Part shown: positions 52,372 to 61,393 of the stretch, piece after piece
How the letters are laid out: every line of letters begins with the position of its first letter
Position numbering within the stretch: the stretch's first letter is position 1
Source: Spirosoma oryzae
GTDB taxonomy: Bacteria > Bacteroidota > Bacteroidia > Cytophagales > Spirosomataceae
NCBI RefSeq assembly: GCF_003002825.1
Contig: NZ_PVTE01000001.1
Span: 62,001 to 126,000 of the forward strand
DNA length: 64,000 nucleotides
Direction: 5' to 3'
The notes under the pieces: generated by a model
The model's database searches: none
What the model saw: the letters and a program-made list of their open reading frames with translations, nothing else
What the model was told of the DNA's origin: nothing
Position numbers and translations under genes: made by a program

Positions 52372-53961
52372 TCACGGCCGTTTGGCGTGATAGTGAAACC
52401 AGTCGATGTCGACAAAGCCCCTGTCGGCGGTGTCGTTTACGGTATACAGGCCAAGCTTGGCACCCAGGTAATTGCCGAAATTGGTAAGCTGATAGACTGG
52501 CCCCAGGTTCTCGAAGTGCTGGCCATCGGTGCTGTACGAAAACTGCGCTTCGCCGGCCTTGTTCCAGCTTGCCCGAAACCAAACGTACCGCGTCCGTGCG
52601 TCGATCGTTTCGCTGGCGGTCGACGTAGCCGGCTGGTCACAAATAAACCGAAACCCTGTGTCTGATCGCCTGACGTGAATGCGGCCGGTTGTCTTGCCAA
52701 ACAAGGCTAGCCCTGCTGCCTGTCCGGTTACCATCTGCGCGATAGCCATCTTCACGGTAGCGACGTTTTTGTCGGTCCGTAGCGGGCGTTGCGTCAGTAC
52801 GTTGGTCGTCTTCGTAATCTGGTCGGGCTGTAACGGCTTGCAGGCGTATAGGCGCAGAAAGCCGGGGTTTTCGGTCAACGACCATTTGTCGGTTCGGGGC
52901 TGAAAATACCATTCCCACTGGGGCGACAGTGTCGCTGACGTAAAGTCATCACTGGTCAGCAAGGTGTCGATTGGGCCGGTTTGACGAGGCTTTTCGGCTG
53001 ACCAGACCATGTTCCCGATGCCGTCGGTGCCCGGTTTTCCCCACAGGGGCCAGCCATCCTGCCAGACCACGGGTAGTAAACTGGCCTCGCGGCCACACCA
53101 GTAAGCGTTTCCGTGGTGCGTAACAAAATACCAGCTTCCCCCGGTTGTTTGCACCAGCCCGCCCTGGTTGGGTTCGCCCTCGGCTTTGTGAATCAGTTGG
53201 CGACGTTCCGTGTACGGCCCCTGAATTGTGCGGGCGCGGGCCATGAAGGGAATGCGGCCTTCGGGCGTTACTTCACTGTAAAAATGGTAGTAGTAGCCGT
53301 TGATCTTATACAGCTTACTGGCTTCGCTGCCCTTGCCCTGATACAGCACCGTTCCCGTGTCGAGCAGGGCTTTGCCGTCGCGGCTCATCCTGAACAAACG
53401 AATTTTGTAGGTGTCGGCAAAATGGGTCATTACCAGATAAGCCTCACCATTGTCGTCCCAGAACGGACAGGGATCGTCCCAGCCGGCTTCCTTTTTGACA
53501 GGTGTCAGTGCCGACCACGGGCCTTCGGGGCGGGTGGCCGTTGTGACAAACAGGCCGTAGTCAGGATCGGTGAAGTAAACGTAAAACCGATTGTTATGAT
53601 GGCGGATCGAGCCCGCCCAGACACCCCGGCTGTTGCCTTCCATCCGGTCGTAGTTATAGCGCGGATGAATCTGCGTCAGGTCATTGACGGCGTGGCCGAT
53701 CGGCTTCCAGTTGACCAGGTCGTTGGAGGTCATAATCAGCATGCCTGGCGACAACTCTTTCGTGGCCGATATGTAGTAGTACGTCGTGCCTACCCGGATG
53801 ACGTCCGTATTCTGGAAATCACCGGGTAAAATGGGATTGTGGTACCTGTCGGCGGTAGCCTGGCCGGGCCGTTTTTCTGGCTCCTGCGCGTGGGACGACG
53901 TAAATGGTACGATCAGACTACCGCTCCACAGTACCAGTAAACGGATGATTCGTAACGACAT
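52372..53961 (-). CDS. GH43 family glycoside hydrolase
   Basis: This 529-aa protein has a signal peptide (IRLLVLWSGSLIVPFTSSHA). The propeller holds NPILPGDFQNTDVIRVGTTY, GVWAGSIRHHNNRFYVYFTD and GKGSEASKLYKINGYYYHFY. The C-terminal concanavalin-like domain holds SPQWEWYFQPRTDKWSLTEN and FSYSTDGQHFENLG. It shares layout and motifs with 42728-44353 and is a diverged paralogue. A beta-xylosidase or arabinofuranosidase role is likely. Confidence 0.9.
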   Translation of the reverse strand: MSLRIIRLLVLWSGSLIVPFTSSHAQEPEKRPGQATADRYHNPILPGDFQNTDVIRVGTTYYYISATKELSPGMLIMTSNDLVNWKPIGHAVNDLTQIHPRYNYDRMEGNSRGVWAGSIRHHNNRFYVYFTDPDYGLFVTTATRPEGPWSALTPVKKEAGWDDPCPFWDDNGEAYLVMTHFADTYKIRLFRMSRDGKALLDTGTVLYQGKGSEASKLYKINGYYYHFYSEVTPEGRIPFMARARTIQGPYTERRQLIHKAEGEPNQGGLVQTTGGSWYFVTHHGNAYWCGREASLLPVVWQDGWPLWGKPGTDGIGNMVWSAEKPRQTGPIDTLLTSDDFTSATLSPQWEWYFQPRTDKWSLTENPGFLRLYACKPLQPDQITKTTNVLTQRPLRTDKNVATVKMAIAQMVTGQAAGLALFGKTTGRIHVRRSDTGFRFICDQPATSTASETIDARTRYVWFRASWNKAGEAQFSYSTDGQHFENLGPVYQLTNFGNYLGAKLGLYTVNDTADRGFVDIDWFHYHAKRP

Positions 53962-54029
53962 GGGAACAGTTTGCCGGTTGGCGTATAGATGCTTTTGTTT
54001 TTGGCCTGGCAGGCTACGTACCTACCGAC

Positions 54030-54081
54030 AACGCCTTAGCGAAAACCCCGTACGACACGACAGGCCTTCCGCTAAGGCGTT
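54030..54081. terminator. Stem-loop between GH29 and GH43 genes
   Basis: AACGCCTTAGCG and CGCTAAGGCGTT form a perfect 12-bp stem around 28 nt. On the minus strand it follows the GH29 stop and precedes the GH43 start. Confidence 0.55.
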
Positions 54082-54103
54082 CCGATTTTACAGACTCAAT
54101 CCA

Positions 54104-55762
54104 CTACGTGATTTTCAGACAGTGAGCATAGTCGCTGGGCTTACGATTGGGGAGCGTTACTTCCAGAGCGTCGCCCGTGGGCGTGAACGACAGACTTTCC
54201 GAATGACCGAGCAGCTGCACCTTGTTGACGCTGTGCTTCAGGGCCGTGTTGCCGGAGCGGAGCGATTTGATGCGCACTTTCCCGTCCGTTGGCCACCCCA
54301 TCACAATGGCATAGAGCGCGTTCCCTTTCGTGGTGAAGCGGATGTCTTCGGCTCCGAACGGTTTGCCTTTCCCCTCGTTGAACCCCTGCGCGCTCAGCGG
54401 AGCGGCCGATTCGATGGCCGGTCCTTCGCCGAACACACTCCAGGGGCGGGTACCCAGGATACTTTCCTTGTTTACCGCCATCCAACTGGCAATGCCCTCC
54501 ACAATGGCGGTTTCCTTCTCGTCGATGGAGCCATCGCCACGGACCGGTACGCTCAGCAGCAGGTTGCCGTTTTTACTCACCACATCGGCCAGCGTGTGGA
54601 TGACGGTTTTTGGGGTTTTATACTCGTTGTTTTCGTAAATATGCCGGTTGTAGTGCCAGCTGCCGATGCAGGTATCGGTTTGCCAGACGAAGGGTTCGAT
54701 CTGGTTCGACTGGCCGCGCTCGATGTCCCACACCATGCACTTTTGCTGCTCGGGCGTAAGCACTTTGCCGTTCAGCACCGCTTCCAGTTTCCCCCCGTGC
54801 CGCTTCATGCTGCTGTTGTACAGATGGGCTGCGATCCGCAGACCGGCATCGCTGATGGGCCAGAGCGGCAAGGCCGTATCGTCGAAATACACCAGATCGG
54901 GGTTGTATTTGTTGATTAGATCGACCGTGCGGTTGTAGAATTTCTCGCAGTACTCTTTAGATGGTACGCTGACGCCGTTGCCCCAGTTCCACTGCTTATG
55001 GATGTTGCCGGTGTTCTCGCTGCCTTCGCTCAGGGCGTGATTCTGGGCGTACAGCTCCTGCGGGTCGTAGCCTTCCCACCAGGTGCCTTTGCCATAGGCT
55101 TTGGTGAGCTTTCCGTCGTACGGGACACCGGCGTTGGGCCCCTTCTTATCGGCACGCTGCGCCGTTTCGTACCAGCTCCAGGCGTGAGCCGCGTGGATAC
55201 TGACGCCGAAGTGCATCCCGTGTTTCTTGGCCGCCTTGGCCCAGCCACCGATCAGGTCTTTCTTCGGACCCAGCCTGGTCGAATTCCAGGACTGGTACTT
55301 GCTGTCGTAGTTGTCGAAGTTGTCGTGGTGGTTCGCCATTGCGACGAAGTATTCTGCCCCCGCCTTCTGGTAGAGCGCCAGCAGTTGGTCCGGGTTCCAT
55401 TTATCGGCTTTCCATTCGTTGATGACGTCCTTAAAGCCAAATTTGGATTGCGGGCCGTATTTCTTCAGGTGAAAATTATATTTCCAGCTACCCTCGTCGT
55501 ACATCTCGCGGGCGTACCAGTCGCCGGCTTCGGGTTGGCACTGCGCACCCCAGTGCGCCCAGATGCCGAATTTGGCATCGCGGTACCAGTTGGGTACCTG
55601 ATACTGCGCCAGCGATTCCCAGGTTGGTTTGAATTTACCGGTTGCCATAGGTTCACCAGCTACCAGCGGGGCATTTGGGAACGCCAGCCCTTCCACTTTG
55701 GATAGATACCAGGCGGGCACGGCGCTGGCCAGCCCTTTCAGCAGATGTCTTCTTGTTAGCAT
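54104..55762 (-). CDS. GH29 family alpha-L-fucosidase, Tat-type signal
   Basis: This 552-aa protein has a twin-arginine leader (LTRRHLLKGLASAV). The GH29 barrel includes WYRDAKFGIWAHWG (near residue 59), FVAMANHHDNFDNYDSKYQS and DLVYFDDTALPLWP, with the expected nucleophile Asp in the YFDD segment. A C-terminal beta-sandwich follows (about 460-552). Retaining alpha-L-fucosidases of this family release L-fucose. A folded, Tat-exported periplasmic enzyme is expected. It heads the minus-strand stretch toward the fucose oxidation genes. Confidence 0.9.
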   Translation of the reverse strand: MLTRRHLLKGLASAVPAWYLSKVEGLAFPNAPLVAGEPMATGKFKPTWESLAQYQVPNWYRDAKFGIWAHWGAQCQPEAGDWYAREMYDEGSWKYNFHLKKYGPQSKFGFKDVINEWKADKWNPDQLLALYQKAGAEYFVAMANHHDNFDNYDSKYQSWNSTRLGPKKDLIGGWAKAAKKHGMHFGVSIHAAHAWSWYETAQRADKKGPNAGVPYDGKLTKAYGKGTWWEGYDPQELYAQNHALSEGSENTGNIHKQWNWGNGVSVPSKEYCEKFYNRTVDLINKYNPDLVYFDDTALPLWPISDAGLRIAAHLYNSSMKRHGGKLEAVLNGKVLTPEQQKCMVWDIERGQSNQIEPFVWQTDTCIGSWHYNRHIYENNEYKTPKTVIHTLADVVSKNGNLLLSVPVRGDGSIDEKETAIVEGIASWMAVNKESILGTRPWSVFGEGPAIESAAPLSAQGFNEGKGKPFGAEDIRFTTKGNALYAIVMGWPTDGKVRIKSLRSGNTALKHSVNKVQLLGHSESLSFTPTGDALEVTLPNRKPSDYAHCLKIT

Positions 55763-55856
55763 ACGTATGTTGGTTAGTGGTTTATAGGCTGCGTAAATCC
55801 TCGCTCTCCAAAAGGTTGTTTAGATAGTAATTTTGAGATATTTAAATCGTCTTTTT

Positions 55857-55939
55857 TGTCATCCTGACGCAGGAAGGATCTTCGGAAAAGGCAATAATGA
55901 CAGCCTATCAGCGAAGATCCCTCCTGCGTCGGGATGACA
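55857..55939. repeat. REP-like inverted repeat (GTCATCCTGACGCAGGA family)
   Basis: The 28-nt arms at 55857-55884 and 55912-55939 are reverse complements with two mismatches, around 27 nt. The sequence resembles the element at 3522-3602. It lies between the zinc dehydrogenase gene end and the GH29 start. Confidence 0.7.
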
Positions 55940-55983
55940 GAAATTAGCATCCTTCAAGGGAGGGGCAAACTGTCAAGCGTCGC

Positions 55984-57000
55984 TTAGGGAACACTAACCA
56001 TCGCTTTGATAACGCCCGTAGCGGGATCGAGCCAGCTTTCGAAGGCATCGGCCACCTGTTCGAACGAAACCCGGTGCGTAATGTACGTAAGCGGATTTAT
56101 CTGACCCGTCGCCAGCGCCGTCATAACGTGGTCGAAGTCCGCCCGCGTCGCGTTGCGGCTGCTCATCAGCGTGGCTTCGCGCTTGTGAAACTCAGGGTGA
56201 CTAACGCAAATCTCCCCTTTTTGAAGCCCGACCAGTACGTAGCGGCCACCGTGGGCCAGATACGAAAAACCCTGTTCGATGGCTTTCAAACTCCCCGTCG
56301 CGTCGATGACGACCGTAGGCATGTCGCCGTTGGTGATGGCCCGAATCTGCTCGATCGGATTTTCGCTCCGGGCATCGACAACGTGCGGAACCTGCAATTG
56401 CTGCTGGCAAAAGGCCAGCCGACTGGTGTTGACATCCAGCGTCGTAACGATACCACCGGCAATGCGGGCAAACTCCATGACACCCAGACCAATGGGCCCT
56501 GCGCCCACCACCAGTACGTGCTCGCTGGATTGAACGCCCGCCCGACGTACCCCATGTGCCCCAATCGCCAACGGCTCAACCAGCGCCAGTTCGTCGAAAC
56601 TCAGACCGTTGCCGGGCAGGAGCGAAGACACCGGTACGGACAGGTATTCGCGCATACCCCCGTCGACGTGGACGCCACATACCTGCATCTGCTGGCAGCA
56701 GTTGGGTTTACCCGATCGGCAGGCGATGCAGTGGCCACAGTGAAAATACGGCATGATGGTTACCGCGTCGCCCGGCGTGAAGGTGGTCGGACCGTCGATC
56801 GCGACGACTTCGCCGGCCAGTTCGTGACCCAGGATGCGGGGATACGAAAAGTAGGGCTGCGTGCCCTCGTAGGCGTGCAGGTCGGTTCCGCAGATGCCGA
56901 TGCGTCTGATGCGGACAATGGCTTCGTTTGGTCGACGGTCGGGCATCGCTTCGACACCGTAGGTAAGCTGCCCTGGGGCAGTACAGCATAATGTGTTCAT
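55984..57000 (-). CDS. Zinc-binding alcohol dehydrogenase (probable sugar-acid or polyol dehydrogenase)
   Basis: This 338-aa medium-chain dehydrogenase from the ATG at 57000 has catalytic zinc ligands in RRIGICGTDLHAYEG and LGHELAGEV. The structural zinc loop is CGHCIACRSGKPNCC (about 93-107), and the NAD(P) fold has VLVVGAGPIGLG. It is 4 bp after the fucose-dehydrogenase-like gene. In fucose oxidation loci such enzymes act on 2-keto-3-deoxy-L-fuconate or related intermediates; here that role is inferred from position. Confidence 0.85.
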   Translation of the reverse strand: MNTLCCTAPGQLTYGVEAMPDRRPNEAIVRIRRIGICGTDLHAYEGTQPYFSYPRILGHELAGEVVAIDGPTTFTPGDAVTIMPYFHCGHCIACRSGKPNCCQQMQVCGVHVDGGMREYLSVPVSSLLPGNGLSFDELALVEPLAIGAHGVRRAGVQSSEHVLVVGAGPIGLGVMEFARIAGGIVTTLDVNTSRLAFCQQQLQVPHVVDARSENPIEQIRAITNGDMPTVVIDATGSLKAIEQGFSYLAHGGRYVLVGLQKGEICVSHPEFHKREATLMSSRNATRADFDHVMTALATGQINPLTYITHRVSFEQVADAFESWLDPATGVIKAMVSVP

Positions 57001-57004
57001 CGAT

Positions 57005-57796
57005 TTAGTCCGCATTGGCCAGCGCCCGGTCGAGGTGAACGTACCCACCATCAACGTAGACCAGCTGACCGGTGGTGTGGCTGGAACGGTTCGACAGCAG
57101 AAACGCCGTCGTGTTGGCAATTTCTTCGGCGGTGGTCATTCGATTTTCCAGCGGAATGTGCGCGGTGATGGACGCCAGTTTATCCGCCGGATTCGGCAAT
57201 GACTGAATCCAGCGTTCGTACAGCGGGGTCCAGCATTCGGCCACCACGACGGCGTTGACCCGAATGCCGTATTTCAGCAGTTCGACGGCCCATTCGCGGG
57301 TCAAGGCGTTGCGTCCGCCGTTGGCCGCTGCATAGGCCGAGGTGTTACCCTGACCCGTATCGGCTGTTTTCGAGGTGATATTCACAATCGCGCCTTTCGA
57401 GGCTTTGAGTGCAGGCAGGGCGTAGTGCGCCATCAGGTAATAATGCACCACGTTTTTATGAAGCGATGCCATAAATCGATCGTAGTCACCTGATTCCAGG
57501 CCGACACCATCGTTAACCCCGGCGTTATTTACCAGCCCGTCGATCCGCCCGAATTTATCGAGAACGGCGTTGACCGCTTTCTCCGAATCCTCCGGCCGGG
57601 TTAGTTCCGCAACGACCTGAAACGCCTGCTTGCCAGCCGCCTTCAGCGCGTCGACCACCTGCTGATTGTCGGCTTCGCTCCGGCCAACGATAACCGGGAT
57701 CGCCCCTTCGGCCGCCAACACGTTGACAATGCCTTCGCCGATTCCTTTGGCACCACCCGTCACGAGAATGACTTTATTTTCGAGCTGTAAATCCAT
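57005..57796 (-). CDS. SDR-family oxidoreductase, probable L-fucose dehydrogenase
   Basis: This 263-aa classical short-chain dehydrogenase has Rossmann motif VTGGAKGIGEG (13-23), NNAG (about 91-94) and the Ser in VNITSKTADTG. The active-site segment reads SAYAAANGGRNALTREWAVE, so the usual YxxxK is YxxxN. The rest (AECWTPLYERW, TGQLVYVDGGYVHLDRAL) fits L-fucose dehydrogenases of Bacteroidota fucose clusters, which oxidise L-fucose to L-fuconolactone. The permease gene upstream supports this. The Asn suggests an altered proton relay or a clade-specific variant. Confidence 0.8.
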   Translation of the reverse strand: MDLQLENKVILVTGGAKGIGEGIVNVLAAEGAIPVIVGRSEADNQQVVDALKAAGKQAFQVVAELTRPEDSEKAVNAVLDKFGRIDGLVNNAGVNDGVGLESGDYDRFMASLHKNVVHYYLMAHYALPALKASKGAIVNITSKTADTGQGNTSAYAAANGGRNALTREWAVELLKYGIRVNAVVVAECWTPLYERWIQSLPNPADKLASITAHIPLENRMTTAEEIANTTAFLLSNRSSHTTGQLVYVDGGYVHLDRALANAD

Positions 57797-57825
57797 ATGT
57801 TTTTTTGCGAATTGTCTGAGAGAAA

Positions 57826-57854
57826 AAAGCCCTGCCGGAGACCCACAGGGCTTT
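57826..57854 (-). terminator. Terminator after the fucose permease gene
   Basis: AAAGCCCTG and CAGGGCTTT form a perfect 9-bp stem with an 11-nt loop. Read on the minus strand it is followed by a T-tract. It lies between permease stop and SDR start, so the two may be separate or partly read-through units. Confidence 0.7.
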
Positions 57855-57868
57855 CTGGACTACCAACC

Positions 57869-59122
57869 TTAATGAGAAGCCGTTAATGTCACGCGCTTCA
57901 CCGCGAAATTTTTCACGGCGAAGTAAAGAATGGGTAAGAAGCAGATAGCGGGTACGAGGTAAGCGTTCTGCATGCTGCTGAGGTCGGAAACGCGCCCCAT
58001 GATTACCGGGAAGACGGCCCCGCCCACGATGGCCATGATGACGAACGACGAGCCTACCTTGGTGTTCGGCCCCAAATCCCGAATGCTCAGGGCGAAAATG
58101 GTCGGGAACATGATCGACATGAAAAACTCAACGCCGATCAGGGCATAGACCGGAATCATACCCCGGCTGAGTACGGCAACGATCAGCAGTACAACGTTGA
58201 ATACACTGTACAGGGCCAGCAGGCGGGGGGGAGCTATGAAACGCATCAGGAACGTACCCAGAAAGCGGCCGATCATAAAGCCCAGCAGCGCTCCCGACAA
58301 CAGATAAGCCGCCGTTTTTTCGCCGATGCCCGCTACCTGATTGACGAATCGGATAAAGAAACTGCTGACACAGACCTGGGCACCCACGTAGAAAAACTGC
58401 GCCGTAACGCCCAGCCACAAATTGGTCTGGCGCAGCAGCGAACCGCCACTTGCCTGCGCCGGCGCATCATCTTCCTGAATAGTCGGCAGGCGGGTCGCGA
58501 TAATGAGAATGGCGACCACCAGCACAACTATGCCGATGATGAGAAAAGGCAACTGAACCGACGAAGCCTCGGCCTGTAAATACGTGTCCAGTTGCTCGGG
58601 CGACATCGCCTGCTGCTCACTGGCGGATAACGTACGTCCGGACAAAATAAACGTACCACCCAGCAGGGGAGCCAGGAAAGCGGCCAGTCCGTTGAACGAT
58701 TGCGCAAAATTGAGTCGCTGCGTGGCCGACTCAGCCGGTCCCAGCACCAGCATGTACGGGTTAGCCGATGTTTCCAGTAACGTAAGCCCGCTGGCAATCA
58801 CGAACAGTGCCACCAGAAACAAACTATACTGCCGCTGCTCGGCTGCGGGATAGAACAGAAACGTACCCAACGCGAACAACAGCAGCCCCAGTGTGATACC
58901 TGCCTTATAGCTGTACCGCCGAACAAACAGCCCCGCTGGCAACGCAACCACGAAATACGCGATGTAGGACGCCGAGTCGATCAGCGCCGATTGGGCGTCC
59001 GATAACTGGCAGGCTTTTTTGAGGTGAGGAATCAGGATCGGATTCAGGTTGAGCGCAAAACCCCACAGGAAAAAGAGGACCGTGATAATGACAATGGCAA
59101 AGCGGTTCTGAGCTGGGTTCAT
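57869..59122 (-). CDS. fucP: FucP-type L-fucose:proton symporter (MFS)
   Basis: This 417-aa major facilitator protein from the ATG at 59122 has about twelve helices. Family motifs are FFLWGFALNLNPILIPHLKK (16-35), DSASYIAYFVVALPAGLFVR and LLETSANPYMLVLGPAESAT. Together with ALSIRDLGPNTKVGSSFVIM these match the FucP/glucose-galactose porter group. It should import L-fucose across the inner membrane. Context with GH29, an L-fucose-dehydrogenase-like SDR and a divergent AraC regulator favours fucose over other sugars. Confidence 0.85.
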   Translation of the reverse strand: MNPAQNRFAIVIITVLFFLWGFALNLNPILIPHLKKACQLSDAQSALIDSASYIAYFVVALPAGLFVRRYSYKAGITLGLLLFALGTFLFYPAAEQRQYSLFLVALFVIASGLTLLETSANPYMLVLGPAESATQRLNFAQSFNGLAAFLAPLLGGTFILSGRTLSASEQQAMSPEQLDTYLQAEASSVQLPFLIIGIVVLVVAILIIATRLPTIQEDDAPAQASGGSLLRQTNLWLGVTAQFFYVGAQVCVSSFFIRFVNQVAGIGEKTAAYLLSGALLGFMIGRFLGTFLMRFIAPPRLLALYSVFNVVLLIVAVLSRGMIPVYALIGVEFFMSIMFPTIFALSIRDLGPNTKVGSSFVIMAIVGGAVFPVIMGRVSDLSSMQNAYLVPAICFLPILYFAVKNFAVKRVTLTASH

Positions 59123-59259
59123 GGAAACAGGCAACGGGTTTTTAACTCCACAAAGGACATATATTTCTTATTGATGATTAATTAGGAACTTATCAATATT
59201 GTAAGCTATTTTAACTGAAAAAGAGACATTTACCGTACATTGTCATCAACATAATTGGT
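59123..59259. promoter_or_regulatory. Divergent control region of permease and AraC regulator
   Basis: This 137-bp AT-rich gap holds an inverted pair TATTGAT (59169-59175) and ATCAATA (59192-59198), with centres about 23 bp apart. It is a candidate operator for the AraC regulator. No exact -7 element was found. Confidence 0.4.
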
Positions 59260-60141
59260 ATGAAACCGCAGCTGTTACAGGTAGCCACGGCACCGAACCG
59301 GTCCTTTAGCGTTCGGCAGGAGCTGATTCCGAACATCAACAACCGCTGGCATTGCCACAAAGAAGTTGAGCTGATTTACTTCCACCGGGGGAGTGGTACG
59401 CAGTTTGTCGGGGATAGTATTCGTCGATTTAAAGCCGGAGATGTGGTGCTGGTCGGCGCTAATCTGCCCCACTACTGGTATTATGATCGCGACGAAACCG
59501 AGCCGGGTGAGCCAAAGGCCTGTCGGTTGCCGTACTCCACCGTTATTCACTTTACGGAAGATTTCTGGGGGCATCAGTTTCTGGCCCTGCCTGAGAACAA
59601 ATCGATCAAGACCACCCTGGACCGGGCGCGTCGGGGCTTGTCTCTGTCGGGATCAATCGGGCAGCGCGTCGCTGATCTGATGCAGAAACTCTACCAGGCC
59701 GAAGATCCTTACCGCATTATTGGGCTGATGGAATGTATGCTGACGGCCAGCGAAACGGACGATAGCAGTTACCTGGCGTCGCTGGGTTTTCAGTACGAAG
59801 CGTCGGAAGCCGAAGACGAGCGGCTCAACACGATCTATACCTATACGCTTGTTCATTTCGGCGAGAAGATCGGTCTGTCAGAAATAGCCTCGCTGGTGGG
59901 ATTGGTACCAAATTCGTTTTGTCGGTATTTCAAATCACGCACGGGAAAGTCGTATTCGCAGTTTCTGCTGGAGATTCGGGTCGGGCACGCCTGTAAGCTC
60001 CTGATCGAGGGCAGGATGAATATCAAGCAGATCTGTTACGAGAGTGGATTCAACAACTTCACGTGTTTTTACAAAAAGTTTAAACTTGTAACTGGACGAA
60101 GCCCCCTGCTGTACCAGCGATTCCATCAGGAAAAGCGCTGA
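59260..60141 (+). CDS. AraC family transcriptional regulator of the fucose locus
   Basis: This 293-aa regulator has an N-terminal cupin-like sugar-binding domain (about 20-130, WHCHKEVELIYFHRGSGTQF and FKAGDVVLVGANLPHYW). A C-terminal AraC DNA-binding domain is at about 195-290 (LSEIASLVGLVPNSFCRYFK, KQICYESGFNNFTCFYKKFK). It is divergent from the FucP gene and likely activates it and the dehydrogenases in response to fucose or a breakdown product. Confidence 0.88.
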   Translation: MKPQLLQVATAPNRSFSVRQELIPNINNRWHCHKEVELIYFHRGSGTQFVGDSIRRFKAGDVVLVGANLPHYWYYDRDETEPGEPKACRLPYSTVIHFTEDFWGHQFLALPENKSIKTTLDRARRGLSLSGSIGQRVADLMQKLYQAEDPYRIIGLMECMLTASETDDSSYLASLGFQYEASEAEDERLNTIYTYTLVHFGEKIGLSEIASLVGLVPNSFCRYFKSRTGKSYSQFLLEIRVGHACKLLIEGRMNIKQICYESGFNNFTCFYKKFKLVTGRSPLLYQRFHQEKR

Positions 60142-60515
60142 GCCAACAGGGAAGGGCAGCAAATCGGCAAGACAATTTAACCGTTCGTTGTCTGGGGTGA
60201 CGCCGGGCTTTGTAGTAGCTGTTTCGGCGGAGAAGGTTTCCGTGTCGAAGAATGCCGGATTCCCGGTACGTTGCCGGCGGTATGATGTAGACGCGCGAGA
60301 TCATATCGGTGAGTTCGACCGGGTCATCACCCGCTGTCTGATGGCCTGATGCGAACCTGACGAAGGTCAAACGGTGGGCTGACGCTGGTCAGCGGGAGCG
60401 GGAGCGGTACCGGTCAATTTTGTGCTCGCTTATCGGACTAGTTTCCGACGAACCGCTTCTGTTCTGTCAGAAACCAGCCTGCCTTACCAGAGCGCGCTAC
60501 CGAATCGTCCCGCTT
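60142..60515. other. Intergenic region before the desaturase
   Basis: This 374-bp gap between the AraC regulator and desaturase genes has no convincing gene. A minus-strand frame across it (60080-60370) lacks family features and overlaps the regulator. No clear promoter element or hairpin stands out. Confidence 0.4.
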
Positions 60516-61265
60516 ATGATTATCCTGGTTTTCTTTCTGGTACACTGGTACCTCTCGGTGCTGATGCAGACCGTTTTTCTTCATCGCTATGCGGCCCATC
60601 AGATGTTCACGATGCGTAAGGGCTGGGAGAAAGTCTTTTACGTCGTTACGTTCATCGCGCAGGGATCGTCGTTTCTCAGTCCCCGCGCGTACGGGATCAT
60701 GCACCGCCTGCATCATGCTCATGCCGACACACAGGACGATCCGCATTCACCGGAGTTTTCCAAAAACCTGTTCGATATGATGTGGAAGACCCGGCTGTAT
60801 TACAACGACATCCTCAATGATCGGGACACGATTTCGGCGCGGTTCAAGAAAGGCGTACCCAACTGGCCTTGGATGGAGCGGTTTGGCGACCGGTGGCTGG
60901 TGCGGGTTGCCTGGATGGCGATTTACGTGCTGGTCTATGTGCAGTTTGCCGCATCGCCCTGGCTTTTTCTGCTGCTGCCGATTCATTTTCTGATGGGACC
61001 GGTTCACGGCGCTATCATCAACTGGTACGCGCACCGCTATGGCTACACCAACTTCACCGTCGACGATACCGCGAAGAACCTGCTGCCGTTCGACTTTCTG
61101 ATGATGGGTGAATCGTACCACAACAACCACCACAAATTTGGTGGCCGGCCGAACTTCGGCGGCTTCCGCTGGCACGAATTCGACCCGGCCTACCCGCTGC
61201 TAAAGCTGCTCAACAGCCTGCGCATCATCCAGCTCCGCCGGGGTCGCGACGAAGCGTATATGTGA
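60516..61265 (+). CDS. Fatty acid (acyl-CoA-type) desaturase
   Basis: This 249-aa membrane di-iron enzyme from the ATG at 60516 has His boxes HRYAAH (about 23-28), HRLHHAHAD (about 61-69) and HNNHH (about 206-210), the classical delta-9 desaturase set. Helices lie near 2-20, 38-55, 125-145 and 148-165. It inserts a double bond in acyl chains and so tunes membrane fluidity. It is short compared with eukaryotic stearoyl desaturases but normal for bacterial ones. Confidence 0.9.
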   Translation: MIILVFFLVHWYLSVLMQTVFLHRYAAHQMFTMRKGWEKVFYVVTFIAQGSSFLSPRAYGIMHRLHHAHADTQDDPHSPEFSKNLFDMMWKTRLYYNDILNDRDTISARFKKGVPNWPWMERFGDRWLVRVAWMAIYVLVYVQFAASPWLFLLLPIHFLMGPVHGAIINWYAHRYGYTNFTVDDTAKNLLPFDFLMMGESYHNNHHKFGGRPNFGGFRWHEFDPAYPLLKLLNSLRIIQLRRGRDEAYM

Positions 61266-61393
61266 GGGTGTACGTTATGAAAGCCCTTTGGTTGTCATAT
61301 CGAAGAATGAGAGGATGAGTTTATATTACGGATGTTAACGGGCACGGCTAGATTATTGCTGAACAAGCGCTGGTATTCGAACAGTTTTGCCGT

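Noticed and set aside
56991-57120. A 40-residue N-terminal extension of the zinc dehydrogenase.
   Set aside because: It overlaps the end of the SDR gene in another frame and is not dehydrogenase-like; the ATG at 57000 gives the normal family start.
60080-60370. A 96-aa minus-strand frame in the gap before the desaturase.
   Set aside because: It overlaps the end of the AraC gene, shows no family motif and has basic, low-complexity composition.
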